From: an uncultured Saprospiraceae bacterium
Lineage (GTDB): Bacteria > Bacteroidota > Bacteroidia > Chitinophagales > Saprospiraceae
Reading direction: 5' to 3'
NCBI GenBank assembly: GCA_938003955.1
Contig: CALKXE010000053.1
Location: 25,030 to 89,029 of the forward strand
DNA: 64,000 bases
A program made the translations under genes and the position numbers. A model generated the notes under the pieces. The model had not been told where the DNA came from. It was given only the letters and a program-made list of their open reading frames with translations, and did not search any database. Below are positions 37,298 through 46,773 of this stretch, piece after piece. Position 1 is the first letter of the stretch. Each line of letters begins with the position of its first letter.

Positions 37298-38328
37298 GAG
37301 GATTAGAAAAGCTAATAAAACCGAATGTGCTAGCACTGCAACCATACACCTCTGCAAGAGATGAGTATCAAGGTGACGCAGGTGTGTTTCTGGATGCAAA
37401 TGAAAATCCTTACGATCTAGCCTACAATAGGTACCCAGACCCTTACCAAAGAGAACTGAAGGAGAAAATTGCTTCTTGGCGGTCTGTAGATGTGGAGAAT
37501 ATCTTTTTGGGTAATGGTTCTGATGAAGTAATCGATCTACTCATAAGGGCGACTTGTGTATCAGGTGAAGACCGAATATTAAGCCTTGATCCTAGTTATG
37601 GCATGTATCGAGTCTCAGCGGCCGTTAATGATATACCTATTGATTTAGTATCTCTTAATTCTGATATGAGTATTGATGAAGATAATTTGGATTCATCGAT
37701 AAACGAAGATCACAAACTTATATTTATTTGTTCGCCAAACAATCCTAATGGTGCCGTCATTCCTTCAGCGATAATAGAAAAGGTAATTGGGTTAACAAAT
37801 AATCTAGTGGTCGTAGATGAAGCTTATATTGATTTTTCAGATTCTTATTCTTGGTGTCGTAGGTTAGACGAGTATAGTAATTTAGTTGTGCTTCAAACCT
37901 TTAGTAAGTCGCTCGGTGCAGCGGGCATTCGACTTGGAATGGGCTTTATGAATCCTTATCTCGTTGGAATATTGAATAAGATAAAGCCTCCGTATAATAT
38001 CAGTACTCCTAATCAAGAAATTGCGATTGATAGATTGAGTGATCTTGGTAAATTAGAAACGGTGATCAATGACATCATAAAATCTAGAGCGGAATTGGTA
38101 ACTGCCTTAATGCATTTGGATATTGTAACGTTTATCTATCCTTCGAATGCTAATTTTCTATTAGTCCGGTTTCAAGATTGTAAACATGTGTTTTCTACAT
38201 TAATCAAGAACAAAATAATAGTGAGAGACAGATCATCTAATACCAACTGCGAAGGCTGTCTTCGGATCAGCATAGGTACAGAAGACGAGAATCAAAAATT
38301 AATAGAAGTCCTAAAAACGATCAAATGA
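37294..38328 (+). CDS. hisC: Histidinol-phosphate aminotransferase
   Basis: 344 residues. A class I/II PLP aminotransferase converting imidazole acetol phosphate to histidinol phosphate. LDANENPYD at about 27-35 is the HisC opening, VVDEAYIDF holds the PLP-contacting Asp and Tyr, and TFSKSLGAAGIRLG carries the catalytic Lys. Overlaps hisD and hisB by four bases each. Confidence 0.96.
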   Translation: MRGLEKLIKPNVLALQPYTSARDEYQGDAGVFLDANENPYDLAYNRYPDPYQRELKEKIASWRSVDVENIFLGNGSDEVIDLLIRATCVSGEDRILSLDPSYGMYRVSAAVNDIPIDLVSLNSDMSIDEDNLDSSINEDHKLIFICSPNNPNGAVIPSAIIEKVIGLTNNLVVVDEAYIDFSDSYSWCRRLDEYSNLVVLQTFSKSLGAAGIRLGMGFMNPYLVGILNKIKPPYNISTPNQEIAIDRLSDLGKLETVINDIIKSRAELVTALMHLDIVTFIYPSNANFLLVRFQDCKHVFSTLIKNKIIVRDRSSNTNCEGCLRISIGTEDENQKLIEVLKTIK

Positions 38329-39437
38329 AAAAAGTACTATTTATAGATAGAGATGGAGTTCTATTAGAAGAACCATTAGATGAGCAAGTAGATTCTTTGG
38401 ATAAAGTGAAGTTTCCGAAAGGTATGTTTTCTGCTTTAAGTAAGATCGTGAAATCACTTGATTATGAATTGGTCATGGTGACTAATCAGGATGGATTAGG
38501 CACTAGTTCTTATCCTGAATCCGATTTCTGGCCATATCAAGAATTACTAATCAGAAGTCTTGCAGGAGAAGGCATTGCATTTGATGAGATTTGTATAGAT
38601 CGGAGTTTTGCGGCGGATAAGTCGAAATACAGAAAACCAGAAACTGGCTTACTGACGAAGTATATGACCGGCAACTATGATCTCGAAAATAGTTTTGTAA
38701 TTGGGGATAGGTGGAGTGATATGCAATTGGCTTCTAATCTAAGTTGCAAGGGCATCTGGTTACACCCAAGAGAGAACGACAAAGATGGTGATTGGAGAGC
38801 CTCTGTTGTCTTGAAAACAACCAACTGGCTAGATGTGTATGATCATCTAATAAAAGAGGATAGAAAAGCTAAAGCAATACGCAGTACATCAGAAACGAAT
38901 ATCAGCGCAAGCATTAATCTGGATGGTTCTGGGATTGGAGAAATTAAAACAGGTCTCTCTTTTTTCGATCATATGTTGGATCAGATTGCTCGTCATGGAT
39001 CATTGGATCTAGCAGTTGAGGTGAAGGGCGACTTAGAAGTTGATGAGCACCATACAATCGAAGACACGGCAATTGCTCTAGGGGAAATATTTAATAAAGC
39101 ATTGGCTAAGAAAGCGGGAATCACTCGATATGGTTATGCGATTCCTATGGATGATTGCAAAGCTCAGGTATTACTTGATTTCGGAGGCAGGCCTTGGTTA
39201 GTTTGGGATGTAAATTTTGAAAGGGAGATGATAGGTGATGTGCCGACTGAGATGTGGTATCACTTCTTCAAGTCATTCTGTGATCATGCGAAATGTAATC
39301 TCAATATATCTGCATATGGTACAAATGAACATCACAAGATAGAGGCGATATTTAAAGCATTTGCTAAAGCTATCAAAATGGCAAAAAGCCGAAACGAAAA
39401 TGATTTTTCCATCCCTTCTACAAAAGGAACGTTATGA
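38325..39437 (+). CDS. hisB: Bifunctional histidinol-phosphatase / imidazoleglycerol-phosphate dehydratase
   Basis: 370 residues. The N-terminal HAD phosphatase (1-165; FIDRDGVLLEEP, VTNQDGLGTSSYPE, VIGDRWSDMQLA) removes the phosphate of histidinol phosphate. The C-terminal dehydratase (about 180-370) has FFDHMLDQIARHG and VDEHHTIEDTAIALG, the Mn-binding motifs. The fused form is common in Bacteroidota and enterobacteria. Four-base overlaps on both sides. Confidence 0.96.
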   Translation: MKKVLFIDRDGVLLEEPLDEQVDSLDKVKFPKGMFSALSKIVKSLDYELVMVTNQDGLGTSSYPESDFWPYQELLIRSLAGEGIAFDEICIDRSFAADKSKYRKPETGLLTKYMTGNYDLENSFVIGDRWSDMQLASNLSCKGIWLHPRENDKDGDWRASVVLKTTNWLDVYDHLIKEDRKAKAIRSTSETNISASINLDGSGIGEIKTGLSFFDHMLDQIARHGSLDLAVEVKGDLEVDEHHTIEDTAIALGEIFNKALAKKAGITRYGYAIPMDDCKAQVLLDFGGRPWLVWDVNFEREMIGDVPTEMWYHFFKSFCDHAKCNLNISAYGTNEHHKIEAIFKAFAKAIKMAKSRNENDFSIPSTKGTL

Positions 39438-40015
39438 TAGTGATTATTGACTATGGAGCCGGGAATACGAAGTCTGTGACGAATGCATTAGATAGACTTG
39501 ATACTTTATATGAGTTGACGGAAGATTCTTCAAAAATAAAAGCGGCGGATAAGGTTATATTTCCAGGTGTAGGGCACGCTGGTCATGCTATGTATTCGTT
39601 GAGGGAAAAGAATCTTGTAGATGTAATTCGAGGAATTAAACAACCGCTGCTTGGTATTTGTGTTGGGATGCAGTTGCTCTATGATAGAAGTGAAGAGGGC
39701 AACACAGAATGCATAGGACTAATACGGGGACAAGTGACCAAGTTTGATAATAAAGAGCTCATAGTGCCTCAAATGGGCTGGAATACCAATGTGTTATCGA
39801 ACAATAAACTCTTCAAAGGGCTAGGAGAGTCGACTTACTTATATGCAGTACATAGTTATCGAGCTGAAGTTACATCTGATACCATAGCAACATCAGTGTA
39901 TGGAAATGAATACGCAAGTGCAGTGCAGTCAAACAACTTTTATGGTGTGCAATTTCATCCAGAGAAATCATCTGGAGATGGCCAATTAATAATTAAAAAC
40001 TTTTTAGAATTATGA
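39434..40015 (+). CDS. hisH: Imidazole glycerol phosphate synthase, glutaminase subunit
   Basis: 193 residues. A class I glutamine amidotransferase that feeds ammonia to HisF. The nucleophile Cys is in LGICVGMQLL and the His and Glu of the triad in VQFHPEKS. PGVGHAGHAM forms the oxyanion strand. Directly upstream of hisA. Confidence 0.96.
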   Translation: MIVIIDYGAGNTKSVTNALDRLDTLYELTEDSSKIKAADKVIFPGVGHAGHAMYSLREKNLVDVIRGIKQPLLGICVGMQLLYDRSEEGNTECIGLIRGQVTKFDNKELIVPQMGWNTNVLSNNKLFKGLGESTYLYAVHSYRAEVTSDTIATSVYGNEYASAVQSNNFYGVQFHPEKSSGDGQLIIKNFLEL

Positions 40016-40725
40016 TACGAATACCAGCAATAGATCTTATCAACGGAACATGTGTGAGATTAACAAAAGGGGAGTTTGATCAGTCCACTACGTATAATAC
40101 AGATCCTGTAGAAATAGCCAAGAAATATGAAAATGCAGGTGCTAAGAAGATTCATATCGTAGATCTTGATGCAGCGAGGGGGATTAAATCGAACAAAGAA
40201 ATAATATATAGAATAGCGGAAGAAACAAATCTTGATGTGCAAACAGGTGGAGGTATAAAAACGATTCACCAAATCGATGATTTTTTCGAAAAAGGAATCA
40301 AATCTGTAATTATAGGAAGTAAGGCGGTTACGGATAGGACAGAGGTGAAATCTTGGATCACTCAGTATGGTGGTGAGCGGATCATTATCGGTGCTGATGT
40401 AAGAAATCGAAGGATCGCTATCGATGGATGGCTGAGCACTAGTGAAGAGGATATTTCGGATTTCATTATGGAGTATACGATCAGTGGAGCGAAAACTTTC
40501 TTATGCACGGATATTCAAAAAGATGGAATGCTAGAGGGGACATCAAATCCTTTGTACAAATTACTCCAAGCCAAGTTTAAAAACGTGAATATCATTGCTT
40601 CCGGCGGTGTGTCATCTATCAAAGACTTGGATTTGTTGGAGGAAATGGGAATGTATGCCTGTGTTATAGGGAAAGCACTTTTTGAAAATAGAATCGATCT
40701 GAAAAGATTGTTTGCAAATAGATAG
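40012..40725 (+). CDS. hisA: Phosphoribosylformimino-5-aminoimidazole carboxamide ribotide isomerase
   Basis: 237 residues, a (beta-alpha)8 barrel that opens the ribose ring by Amadori rearrangement. The catalytic Asp lies in [14 protein letters not shown] and the second in [20 protein letters not shown] and IIASGGVSS are phosphate-binding loops. The gene ends four bases before the hisF ATG. Confidence 0.95.
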   Translation: MIRIPAIDLINGTCVRLTKGEFDQSTTYNTDPVEIAKKYENAGAKKIHIVDLDAARGIKSNKEIIYRIAEETNLDVQTGGGIKTIHQIDDFFEKGIKSVIIGSKAVTDRTEVKSWITQYGGERIIIGADVRNRRIAIDGWLSTSEEDISDFIMEYTISGAKTFLCTDIQKDGMLEGTSNPLYKLLQAKFKNVNIIASGGVSSIKDLDLLEEMGMYACVIGKALFENRIDLKRLFANR

Positions 40726-40729
40726 AAGG

Positions 40730-41485
40730 ATGCTAGCAAAACGTATTATACCCTGTCTAGATATCAAGAATGGACGAGTTGTTAAAGGAACGAATTTTAT
40801 CAATCTGAAAGATGCCGGAGATCCTATTTCTTTGGCTAGGCATTATGCTGAGATAGGAGCGGATGAGCTTGTCTTTCTAGACATCACTGCAACTTTAGAA
40901 AAGAGAAAAACATTGGTTGCACTGGTCGAAGAAATAGGCAAAGTGATTGATATTCCATTTACAGTAGGTGGCGGAATATCGGATATTGATCTAGTGGATG
41001 AATTATTACAAAATGGAGCCGATAAGGTAGCGATCAATTCGGCAGCTATACGTAATCCTGACCTGATCAATGAAGTGTCTGGTAAGTATGGTGCACAATG
41101 TGTAGTCGCTGCAATTGATGCAAAGTCAATCGATGATAGCTGGTTGGTGTTTTCAAAAGGAGGAACACACAATACTGGATTAGATTTATTCCTATGGGCA
41201 AAAGAATTAGTAGATAGAGGAGCTGGCGAGATATTATTTACGTCCATGAATGCGGATGGTACGAAACAAGGTTTTGAAATAGATGCCTTAAAAAAGTTGA
41301 CAGAATACGTAAATGTTCCTGTAATTGCGTCTGGTGGCGCAGGTAGCATTAATGATTTTGTGACCTTGTTTTCCGAGACTAGGGCTACAGGAGGTCTAGC
41401 TGCAAGCATCTTCCATTTCGGTGATGTTGCGATACCAGAACTAAAACAAGAATTGTATAAAAACGGAATTTCAATAAGAATATAA
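40730..41485 (+). CDS. hisF: Imidazole glycerol phosphate synthase, cyclase subunit
   Basis: 251 residues from the ATG at 40730 ([15 protein letters not shown]). An earlier in-frame ATG at 40712 lies inside hisA and adds six unusual residues. It makes IGP and AICAR from PRFAR and ammonia. The catalytic Asp residues are in [13 protein letters not shown] and [20 protein letters not shown] and VIASGGAGS bind phosphate. Similar in fold to the neighbouring HisA. Confidence 0.96.
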   Translation: MLAKRIIPCLDIKNGRVVKGTNFINLKDAGDPISLARHYAEIGADELVFLDITATLEKRKTLVALVEEIGKVIDIPFTVGGGISDIDLVDELLQNGADKVAINSAAIRNPDLINEVSGKYGAQCVVAAIDAKSIDDSWLVFSKGGTHNTGLDLFLWAKELVDRGAGEILFTSMNADGTKQGFEIDALKKLTEYVNVPVIASGGAGSINDFVTLFSETRATGGLAASIFHFGDVAIPELKQELYKNGISIRI

Positions 41486-41498
41486 AAAAGGAAAATAG

Positions 41499-42107
41499 AT
41501 GTTAGATATAAATAAAGTGGATTTCGATAAGGGAAACGGATTGGTGCCAGCAATCATTCAAGACAATGACACTGCCAGTGTACTGATGCTGGGTTATATG
41601 AATAAGGAGTCTTTAGAATTGACTTTAGCGTCAGGTCTGGTTACTTTTTGGAGTAGGTCAAAGAATAGAATTTGGCAGAAAGGTGAGGAGTCTGGGCATA
41701 CATTAGAATTAGTAGAAATCGCCCAAGATTGTGACAATGATACATTACTGGTTCAAGTTCGGCCCAAGGGAGCTACTTGTCATACTGGTCCTGATACATG
41801 TTGGGGATTTGATAATAATCCCAATGCATTGTTTCTTAATCGTCTTGAAACGTTAATTAAGGATAGAAAAGATAATCCGACCAAACAATCATATACTTCT
41901 GAGCTATTTGGAAAAGGAATCAATAAAGTAGCTCAGAAAGTTGGAGAGGAAGCTATCGAGCTGGTGATAGAAGCAAAGGATGATGATAAAAATCTTTTCT
42001 TGAACGAAGCTGCAGATTTGATGTATCACTATTTAATTCTTTTAGTAGCTAAAGGATTTAGTCTAGAAGATGTAATTAAGGTTTTAGATGTAAGGAATAA
42101 GAAGTGA
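41499..42107 (+). CDS. hisI: Bifunctional phosphoribosyl-AMP cyclohydrolase / phosphoribosyl-ATP pyrophosphatase
   Basis: 202 residues (HisIE). The N-terminal cyclohydrolase has ATCHTGPDTCW with the metal-binding Cys residues, and the C-terminal helical pyrophosphatase (about 115-200) has KVGEEAIELVIEAK and EAADLMYH. It catalyses steps two and three of the pathway and is the last gene of the operon. The stop is eleven bases from the convergent T9SS gene stop. Confidence 0.96.
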   Translation: MLDINKVDFDKGNGLVPAIIQDNDTASVLMLGYMNKESLELTLASGLVTFWSRSKNRIWQKGEESGHTLELVEIAQDCDNDTLLVQVRPKGATCHTGPDTCWGFDNNPNALFLNRLETLIKDRKDNPTKQSYTSELFGKGINKVAQKVGEEAIELVIEAKDDDKNLFLNEAADLMYHYLILLVAKGFSLEDVIKVLDVRNKK

Positions 42108-42117
42108 TTTTCATTTT

Positions 42118-43464
42118 CTATTTACTTACTATGATTTTATGAGAATCTGTAACACCTTCTCCATTGTCAATCATAACAAAATAGATACCATTGATTAATT
42201 CTGTAATATCTAGTCTGAAGTTTTCCATAGAAGAAACATTCGTTTGATATTTAACAATATTGCCATGGCTATCTAGCATTTTTATACTGAATGAGTCATC
42301 ATTCGTTTTTCCTTCTGTTAATTTGAATGATATACTTTCTCTTGCGGGGTTGGGGTAGATTGTAAATGCTGCATCTTTTTCAGATTTAATCTGAGTGCTT
42401 GGCTTATTTTCAATAGATGAAATAATAGCTAAATCGGCTTCCAATTCTTCCTGGTTATCAATGTTTGCGATTCCTGTTTCTTGAATTTCAGTTGAGCAAG
42501 CATTTATAATTATATCATCGATATATACTTGGTCTGCGTTTGCTGAAGCATCACATCTCAACCTTATTCTTGTCTTATCACTGAATGTTACATTATTGAT
42601 CGAAACCGATTCACTGTATCTTGTTTTATTTATAAATTCCTTTCCACTTGTCCATGTCTTTATCGTAGTGAATGAAATCCCTCCGTCAGTTGAAATTTGC
42701 AACCAAAAATCTTCGCCGTCTTCCATACTATATGGATAATAAAAGAAGTCTATGGTAATTTCTTCATATGCTGATAAAGCTAGATCTTTTGTTGTCAAAG
42801 AAGAAGCTTCACCGCTATTATCTCTTAATCTTACACTCCACTCACCAGAAATGGCGTTTTCTATAACTCTACTACAATCTATACCCCCATCAATCCAATT
42901 TTTATAACTAGATTCAAATCCGTCTGTGATAATATCAGAACAAGGTTCTATTTCGCCAGTAAGTAAAATGGTATAATCTTCTACTTCCCCAAAACTGAAT
43001 ATTTGACATGGTAATGCTGCACTAACATACTTCATTGAAACTCTCATGGAAGTTTTTGCTCTGCTTGTTATGTTTTTAGGAATATCTATAGTTGATATGA
43101 TTTGTCCAGCGGCTATGATTGATAATACTTCCTCGCCTTCATCTTCGTAGTCACCATCATTATTATAATCGATCCAGATATTCCACGATTCATTGAACTC
43201 ACTATCTTTGTATCCTGGAGTAAGTGTTATTTCATATGACTTTCCTACTTCTAATTCAGTACTAAGGTCAGAGAAGTCACCATATCCACCATTGTTACCT
43301 GATAAGTTATCTAAAGTATTCAGAGTAACCTGTGCTATGTGCTCAAAAGAGGTGTCAGTTCCCATTGAAGAGCAAGGACTGGTTTGTGAGTTAAGAGCAT
43401 TCATAAAAATGCCATTAAAAGCCAGAACCACTAGGGCTGATTTTATTATTTTTCTATATATCAT
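42118..43464 (-). CDS. Secreted GEVED-domain protein with type IX secretion sorting domain
   Basis: 448 residues from the ATG at 43464; a longer start at 43536 only adds residues before the signal peptide. Signal peptide about 1-27. Residues 45-180 match the GEVED domain (WNIWIDYNNDGDYEDEGEEV, FGEVEDY). Residues 185-330 look like a carbohydrate-binding/MAM-like jelly roll (SGEWSVRLRDNSG, DQVYIDDI). The end, from FTIYPNPARESI, is a type A T9SS C-terminal domain with a YPNP motif, so it is exported to the surface or medium. A role in adhesion or binding is inferred; no catalytic motif. Confidence 0.85.
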   Translation of the reverse strand: MIYRKIIKSALVVLAFNGIFMNALNSQTSPCSSMGTDTSFEHIAQVTLNTLDNLSGNNGGYGDFSDLSTELEVGKSYEITLTPGYKDSEFNESWNIWIDYNNDGDYEDEGEEVLSIIAAGQIISTIDIPKNITSRAKTSMRVSMKYVSAALPCQIFSFGEVEDYTILLTGEIEPCSDIITDGFESSYKNWIDGGIDCSRVIENAISGEWSVRLRDNSGEASSLTTKDLALSAYEEITIDFFYYPYSMEDGEDFWLQISTDGGISFTTIKTWTSGKEFINKTRYSESVSINNVTFSDKTRIRLRCDASANADQVYIDDIIINACSTEIQETGIANIDNQEELEADLAIISSIENKPSTQIKSEKDAAFTIYPNPARESISFKLTEGKTNDDSFSIKMLDSHGNIVKYQTNVSSMENFRLDITELINGIYFVMIDNGEGVTDSHKIIVSK

Positions 43465-43578
43465 AGTTTTACCAAGTGTTATTTTTTGGCTACTATTGGG
43501 GGGGACTAAGTAATAATGATGATTAAAAATTGACATAAGAATCTACAACCCGACATGCGTGCATGTTACAGGAGCGGC

Positions 43579-43603
43579 GTATCAGAACACATGTTTCTGA
43601 TAC
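43579..43603. repeat. Perfect 9-base inverted repeat
   Basis: GTATCAGAA (43579-43587) and TTCTGATAC (43595-43603) with the 7-base spacer CACATGT. It follows ACATGC-GT-GCATGT at 43553-43566 by 12 bases. Not followed by a T-run. Confidence 0.7.
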
Positions 43604-44346
43604 AACTACTTGAAGTTGTTATTAAATTTTTATGTCTATCAATACATATAGCTCCACGTTTATGGCTCTATGTTTTGACTGTCATATAGCTATAATCCAA
43701 ATATGTTGCCAACTTTTTTAATTTGCCTAAGCAATCAATTTTAAGTTCTTTTAAGTGACATTGTTTTATCTTACTATTTATATCATTTCTATTCGGTTTT
43801 ATGTGTCTAATTGATTAATGCTTATCGTTTACTTTGTATTAAGAGTTTCTCTATTTGATTGCAAGATGAGGGGAGTAGAAAGTTATTTCTATGTGTTTTC
43901 GTTTTTTGGTTAGATTCATTCGTTTGTTGGTGAAAAAATCGAATGTTTTTACAACTATTGCTTGTTATACAGCAGTTTAAGAGATGGATTGGAAAAGAAA
44001 AGAATAGTCGGAAGATGTTTTAAGAACAGATATAAGTACTATAAGAATAGATATTTTCAAGACCAAAGGCTTATCGAGATGTATACATCAATTAGGTCTA
44101 TCCCTTTAAGTAGGTAAGATAATATGATATGGTCCTAGAGAAGTTCACACTATTGCGCTATTTGGCTAGCAATCATTATTTAAAACAATTGAGGAGAATT
44201 CGCTCTTGTCAGGTTTAATGAGAGCGTATGGATACTTGAAAATGGGTATGTTATTTATAAGCGAGACGAGAATGTAGACGATATTATACAGTTTACCATC
44301 TAATAACGGTTACAATACACAGGTAAATGGATTCAGTAAGTGGTGA

Positions 44347-44368
44347 AATTCTGGCCGGCGCCAGAATT
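44347..44368. repeat. GC-rich perfect hairpin
   Basis: AATTCTGGC and GCCAGAATT form a perfect nine-base stem around CGGC. It lies 25 bases past the stop of the minus-strand gene at 44394, but no T-run follows on that strand, so it is at best a weak terminator. Confidence 0.6.
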
Positions 44369-44393
44369 AATATGTAAAAATGAAATTGATTGT

Positions 44394-44669
44394 TTATATA
44401 ATATCGAAATCGTCAAATTGATCGTTATTTATTTTTTCTAGTGCTTCAGCATAATCGGCATTCATGGATTTGAAGCGAGTGGATACCTTTTGCAAAAAGT
44501 CAAAGGTAAGAAGTTGTTCCGCTGTAGCAAGATCTTTAACTCCAGAACCATCTCTAAAAACGAATGATTGACTAACCAATCGATCTTCGATCTGGATAGT
44601 AACTCTTTCATTCATTTTTAGTACGGTAATCTTATAAACAGCATGTGGTATTTCACCAATTATTCTCAT
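44394..44669 (-). CDS. Small conserved hypothetical protein
   Basis: 91 residues, no signal peptide. The sequence RIIGEIPHAVYKITVLKMNERVTIQIED suggests a small beta fold followed by helix EQLLTFDFLQKVSTRFK and an acidic tail. I do not recognise the family. It overlaps the DUF2520 gene stop by four bases (ATGA), so it is translationally coupled to it. Confidence 0.65.
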   Translation of the reverse strand: MRIIGEIPHAVYKITVLKMNERVTIQIEDRLVSQSFVFRDGSGVKDLATAEQLLTFDFLQKVSTRFKSMNADYAEALEKINNDQFDDFDII

Positions 44670-45436
44670 TCTTTGTGTGTTTCTGTAATGCTGGCAGAGA
44701 TTGCTTTGTATAGTGCCTTGTCAAATTTATTTGGGAGAAGAGCAAGATGGGCTTTTATAGTAGCTTTGTCGTTTCTAACAGCTGGTCCAGTTTGTGCTTC
44801 GAGACTACCAAGTTTTGCGTGTTTTGCAATTGTTTGCTTTAGCAAGGGCTGTATCAGTTCTGTTGGAAGGTTGCTTTTTTCAAGGAATTCCTCAGACTTA
44901 TATATCAAGTGGTTTACGAAGTTATTCATCATTACTGCAGACAAGTGGATATTCTTTCTTTGTTCATCAGTTATGAGATTTACATTTCTACTGATTGCGT
45001 CCGCTAGATTCGATAGTTTATTCTCAACAAGTTCGCTATTACTGTTAATGCAAAAAGGAATATCATCATAAGTCATCTTTCTTCCTTTGGTAAATGTCTG
45101 GACAGGATAGAAAACTCCTGCTTGAGTGACACCTTCTAATACATCAATAGCTTGACTTCCTGATGTGTGCGCCACTATTTTGGATTCTTTGATCTCTGAT
45201 GGCAGCGATGATACTATTTCAGAAATTGCATCATCATTTACACAAACCAAATACAGATCTGCAGATGCTGGAATCGCTGATAGGTCGTCGAATAAATCTA
45301 CTTTATTTCCTCTAGCGCAATTTTTAGCTTCTCTTTCATTTCTTGAATAAAGACCAACAACTTCATTGTCTGTTTTCCAAATCGCTCTTAGCATATGATA
45401 AGCGACATTTCCCGAACCTATTATGAATACCTTCAA
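44666..45436 (-). CDS. Rossmann-fold oxidoreductase with DUF2520 domain
   Basis: 256 residues from a TTG start at 45436. The frame continues to an ATG at 45535, but a perfect -7 promoter box (45452-45459) lies in between and the Rossmann strand begins right at the TTG: KVFIIGSGNVAYH. This is the N-terminal NADP-binding domain (F420-dependent oxidoreductase-like), followed by the DUF2520 helical domain from about residue 125 (GVFYPVQTFTKG). The family is related to ketopantoate/pyrroline-carboxylate reductase-type enzymes; substrate unknown. Coupled to a 91-residue gene downstream. Confidence 0.82.
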   Translation of the reverse strand: MKVFIIGSGNVAYHMLRAIWKTDNEVVGLYSRNEREAKNCARGNKVDLFDDLSAIPASADLYLVCVNDDAISEIVSSLPSEIKESKIVAHTSGSQAIDVLEGVTQAGVFYPVQTFTKGRKMTYDDIPFCINSNSELVENKLSNLADAISRNVNLITDEQRKNIHLSAVMMNNFVNHLIYKSEEFLEKSNLPTELIQPLLKQTIAKHAKLGSLEAQTGPAVRNDKATIKAHLALLPNKFDKALYKAISASITETHKE

Positions 45437-45451
45437 ATTTTTTATTTTCCA

Positions 45452-45459
45452 CAAAAGTA
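45452..45459 (-). promoter_or_regulatory. -7 box (with -33 TTG) for the DUF2520 gene
   Basis: TACTTTTG on the minus strand with a TTG 18 bases upstream (45478-45480). It lies 15 bases before the TTG start codon, which it supports. Confidence 0.6.
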
Positions 45460-45514
45460 ATGTCGTATCTTGATATTCAATACTATTATGAAGAAAAAGA
45501 AAGTTTGATTTGAT

Positions 45515-46195
45515 ATGGATGTTAAAATTAGACAAATATTAGACTTAACTGATCGTTTATTGCGTGACGCATCTGTCGATGAACACCGTGAGCCAATGGA
45601 AGGCTACATGAAAAACAATTTTAAGTTCTATGGTGTGAAGTCGCCTGCAAGAAAATTAGTGCTCAGAGAAGTAAAAAGCCATCTCAAGGGATTAAAAAGT
45701 GTAGATATCTTTAGTTTAGCGGAAGAATTATGGAAAGAACCCAATAGAGAATCGCAATATATGGGATTAGATATTCTTGCTTTTAAGAAAAAATTATGGG
45801 ACAAAACGTACTTAGCTAGAATAGAGAATTTAATAACGACAAAAAGTTGGTGGGATACAGTTGATGGATTGGCTCCTAATATAGCTGGATCCATTTTCTC
45901 CAAAGATGAAGATAGCAAGCTAGAATGGATAGAAAAGTGGAACAATTCTGATAATTTGTGGCTTAACAGATCGGCTTTAATTTCTCAATTAAGATCTAAG
46001 GATGCAGTTGACTTAGATCTTTTATTTGCGTTGGTAGAAACACATATTAAATCAAAGGAGTTTTTTATAAACAAAGCTTCTGGTTGGGCTTTACGTCAAG
46101 CATCTAAATCTCATCCAGCTGCTATAAATGACTTTATTGAATCTCATCCTAATTTATCAAATCTTACTAGGCGAGAAGGAAGCAAATATCTATGA
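45515..46195 (+). CDS. DNA alkylation repair protein (AlkD-like)
   Basis: 226 residues of HEAT-like helical repeats. The start region MKNNFKFYGVKSPARKLVLREV, the SQYMGLDILAF segment, and WWDTVDGLAPNIAG with the conserved Trp-Trp-Asp are typical of AlkD-family 3-methyladenine/7-methylguanine DNA glycosylases. The TVD Asp would be catalytic. No signal peptide. It overlaps the next, membrane protein gene by four bases. Confidence 0.85.
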   Translation: MDVKIRQILDLTDRLLRDASVDEHREPMEGYMKNNFKFYGVKSPARKLVLREVKSHLKGLKSVDIFSLAEELWKEPNRESQYMGLDILAFKKKLWDKTYLARIENLITTKSWWDTVDGLAPNIAGSIFSKDEDSKLEWIEKWNNSDNLWLNRSALISQLRSKDAVDLDLLFALVETHIKSKEFFINKASGWALRQASKSHPAAINDFIESHPNLSNLTRREGSKYL

Positions 46196-46713
46196 ACAAG
46201 AATTATATATATATCCCAATTTCATTATTGATGTTGCTAAGTATAGTGTTGTTGGCACTCGAAATACCACTATATGGTTTGATGCTTGGTTTTAAAGTGA
46301 TACTTTTTATAGCATTATTATCAGCCTTAATCGCAGGCTTAGTAATGTATCGTAAATATAAGGATAACTTGGATGGAGAATATCTAATCGCTACGATTGG
46401 TATCTCAGCGCTTATAAGTTTTGTGATTTCTTTGGCCTTTGTAAGTGTTCTTAATAGAAAATATGCAACTTCTAACTGTAAAGTTGAGTCTTTTAATGTA
46501 GTTGCGTACGAAGGAAGATATGCTGCGGGATATGGCAATTTACAAAAGGGAGAGATAAAAGCAAATCAATGGATTTTGAAAGTATTAATGGATGGTGAAA
46601 TTGAGCAATTTATACTTGAAAAAGATATTTCTCGTACTAATTCTGTAACAACCTCAGTATCGTTAGAGTTTTGTATGGGAATGTATGGCACCAAGTATTT
46701 GAGAATTAATTAA
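46192..46713 (+). CDS. Membrane protein of unknown function
   Basis: 173 residues: three membrane helices (about 5-25, 28-50, 63-86) and a C-terminal soluble domain of about 85 residues (CKVESFNVVAYEGRYAAGYG, QWILKVLMDGEIEQFILEKD) with beta character. No known family. Coupled by ATGA to the AlkD-like gene. Confidence 0.65.
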   Translation: MNKNYIYIPISLLMLLSIVLLALEIPLYGLMLGFKVILFIALLSALIAGLVMYRKYKDNLDGEYLIATIGISALISFVISLAFVSVLNRKYATSNCKVESFNVVAYEGRYAAGYGNLQKGEIKANQWILKVLMDGEIEQFILEKDISRTNSVTTSVSLEFCMGMYGTKYLRIN

Positions 46714-46746
46714 TACAATTGCTCTTGGATACTCAATCATATCTCT

Positions 46747-46754
46747 TAGCTTTG
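46747..46754 (+). promoter_or_regulatory. Promoter with both -33 TTG and -7 box
   Basis: TAGCTTTG is an exact -7 match and a TTG lies at 46725-46727 with the ideal 19-base spacing. It is 19 bases before the ATG at 46774. The best-formed promoter I found. Confidence 0.65.
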
Positions 46755-46773
46755 TATTATATAAACTTTTAAT

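Larger units (their letters stand above)
43465..44393. other. 0.9-kb gene-free region with several inverted repeats
   Basis: No frame of 60 codons or more and no recognised RNA. Near the left end there are two tight inverted repeats, ACATGC-GT-GCATGT (43553-43566) and GTATCAGAA/TTCTGATAC (43579-43603), then a pseudo-palindrome (ACTTGAAGT). At the far right is a GC-rich perfect hairpin (44347-44368). The middle is AT-rich, with stops in every frame. It may be a decayed gene or element. Confidence 0.5.

Noticed and set aside
40843..41553. Long antisense open frame inside hisF/hisIE
   Set aside because: Both sense frames are clear enzymes; this frame has no domain and is a shadow.
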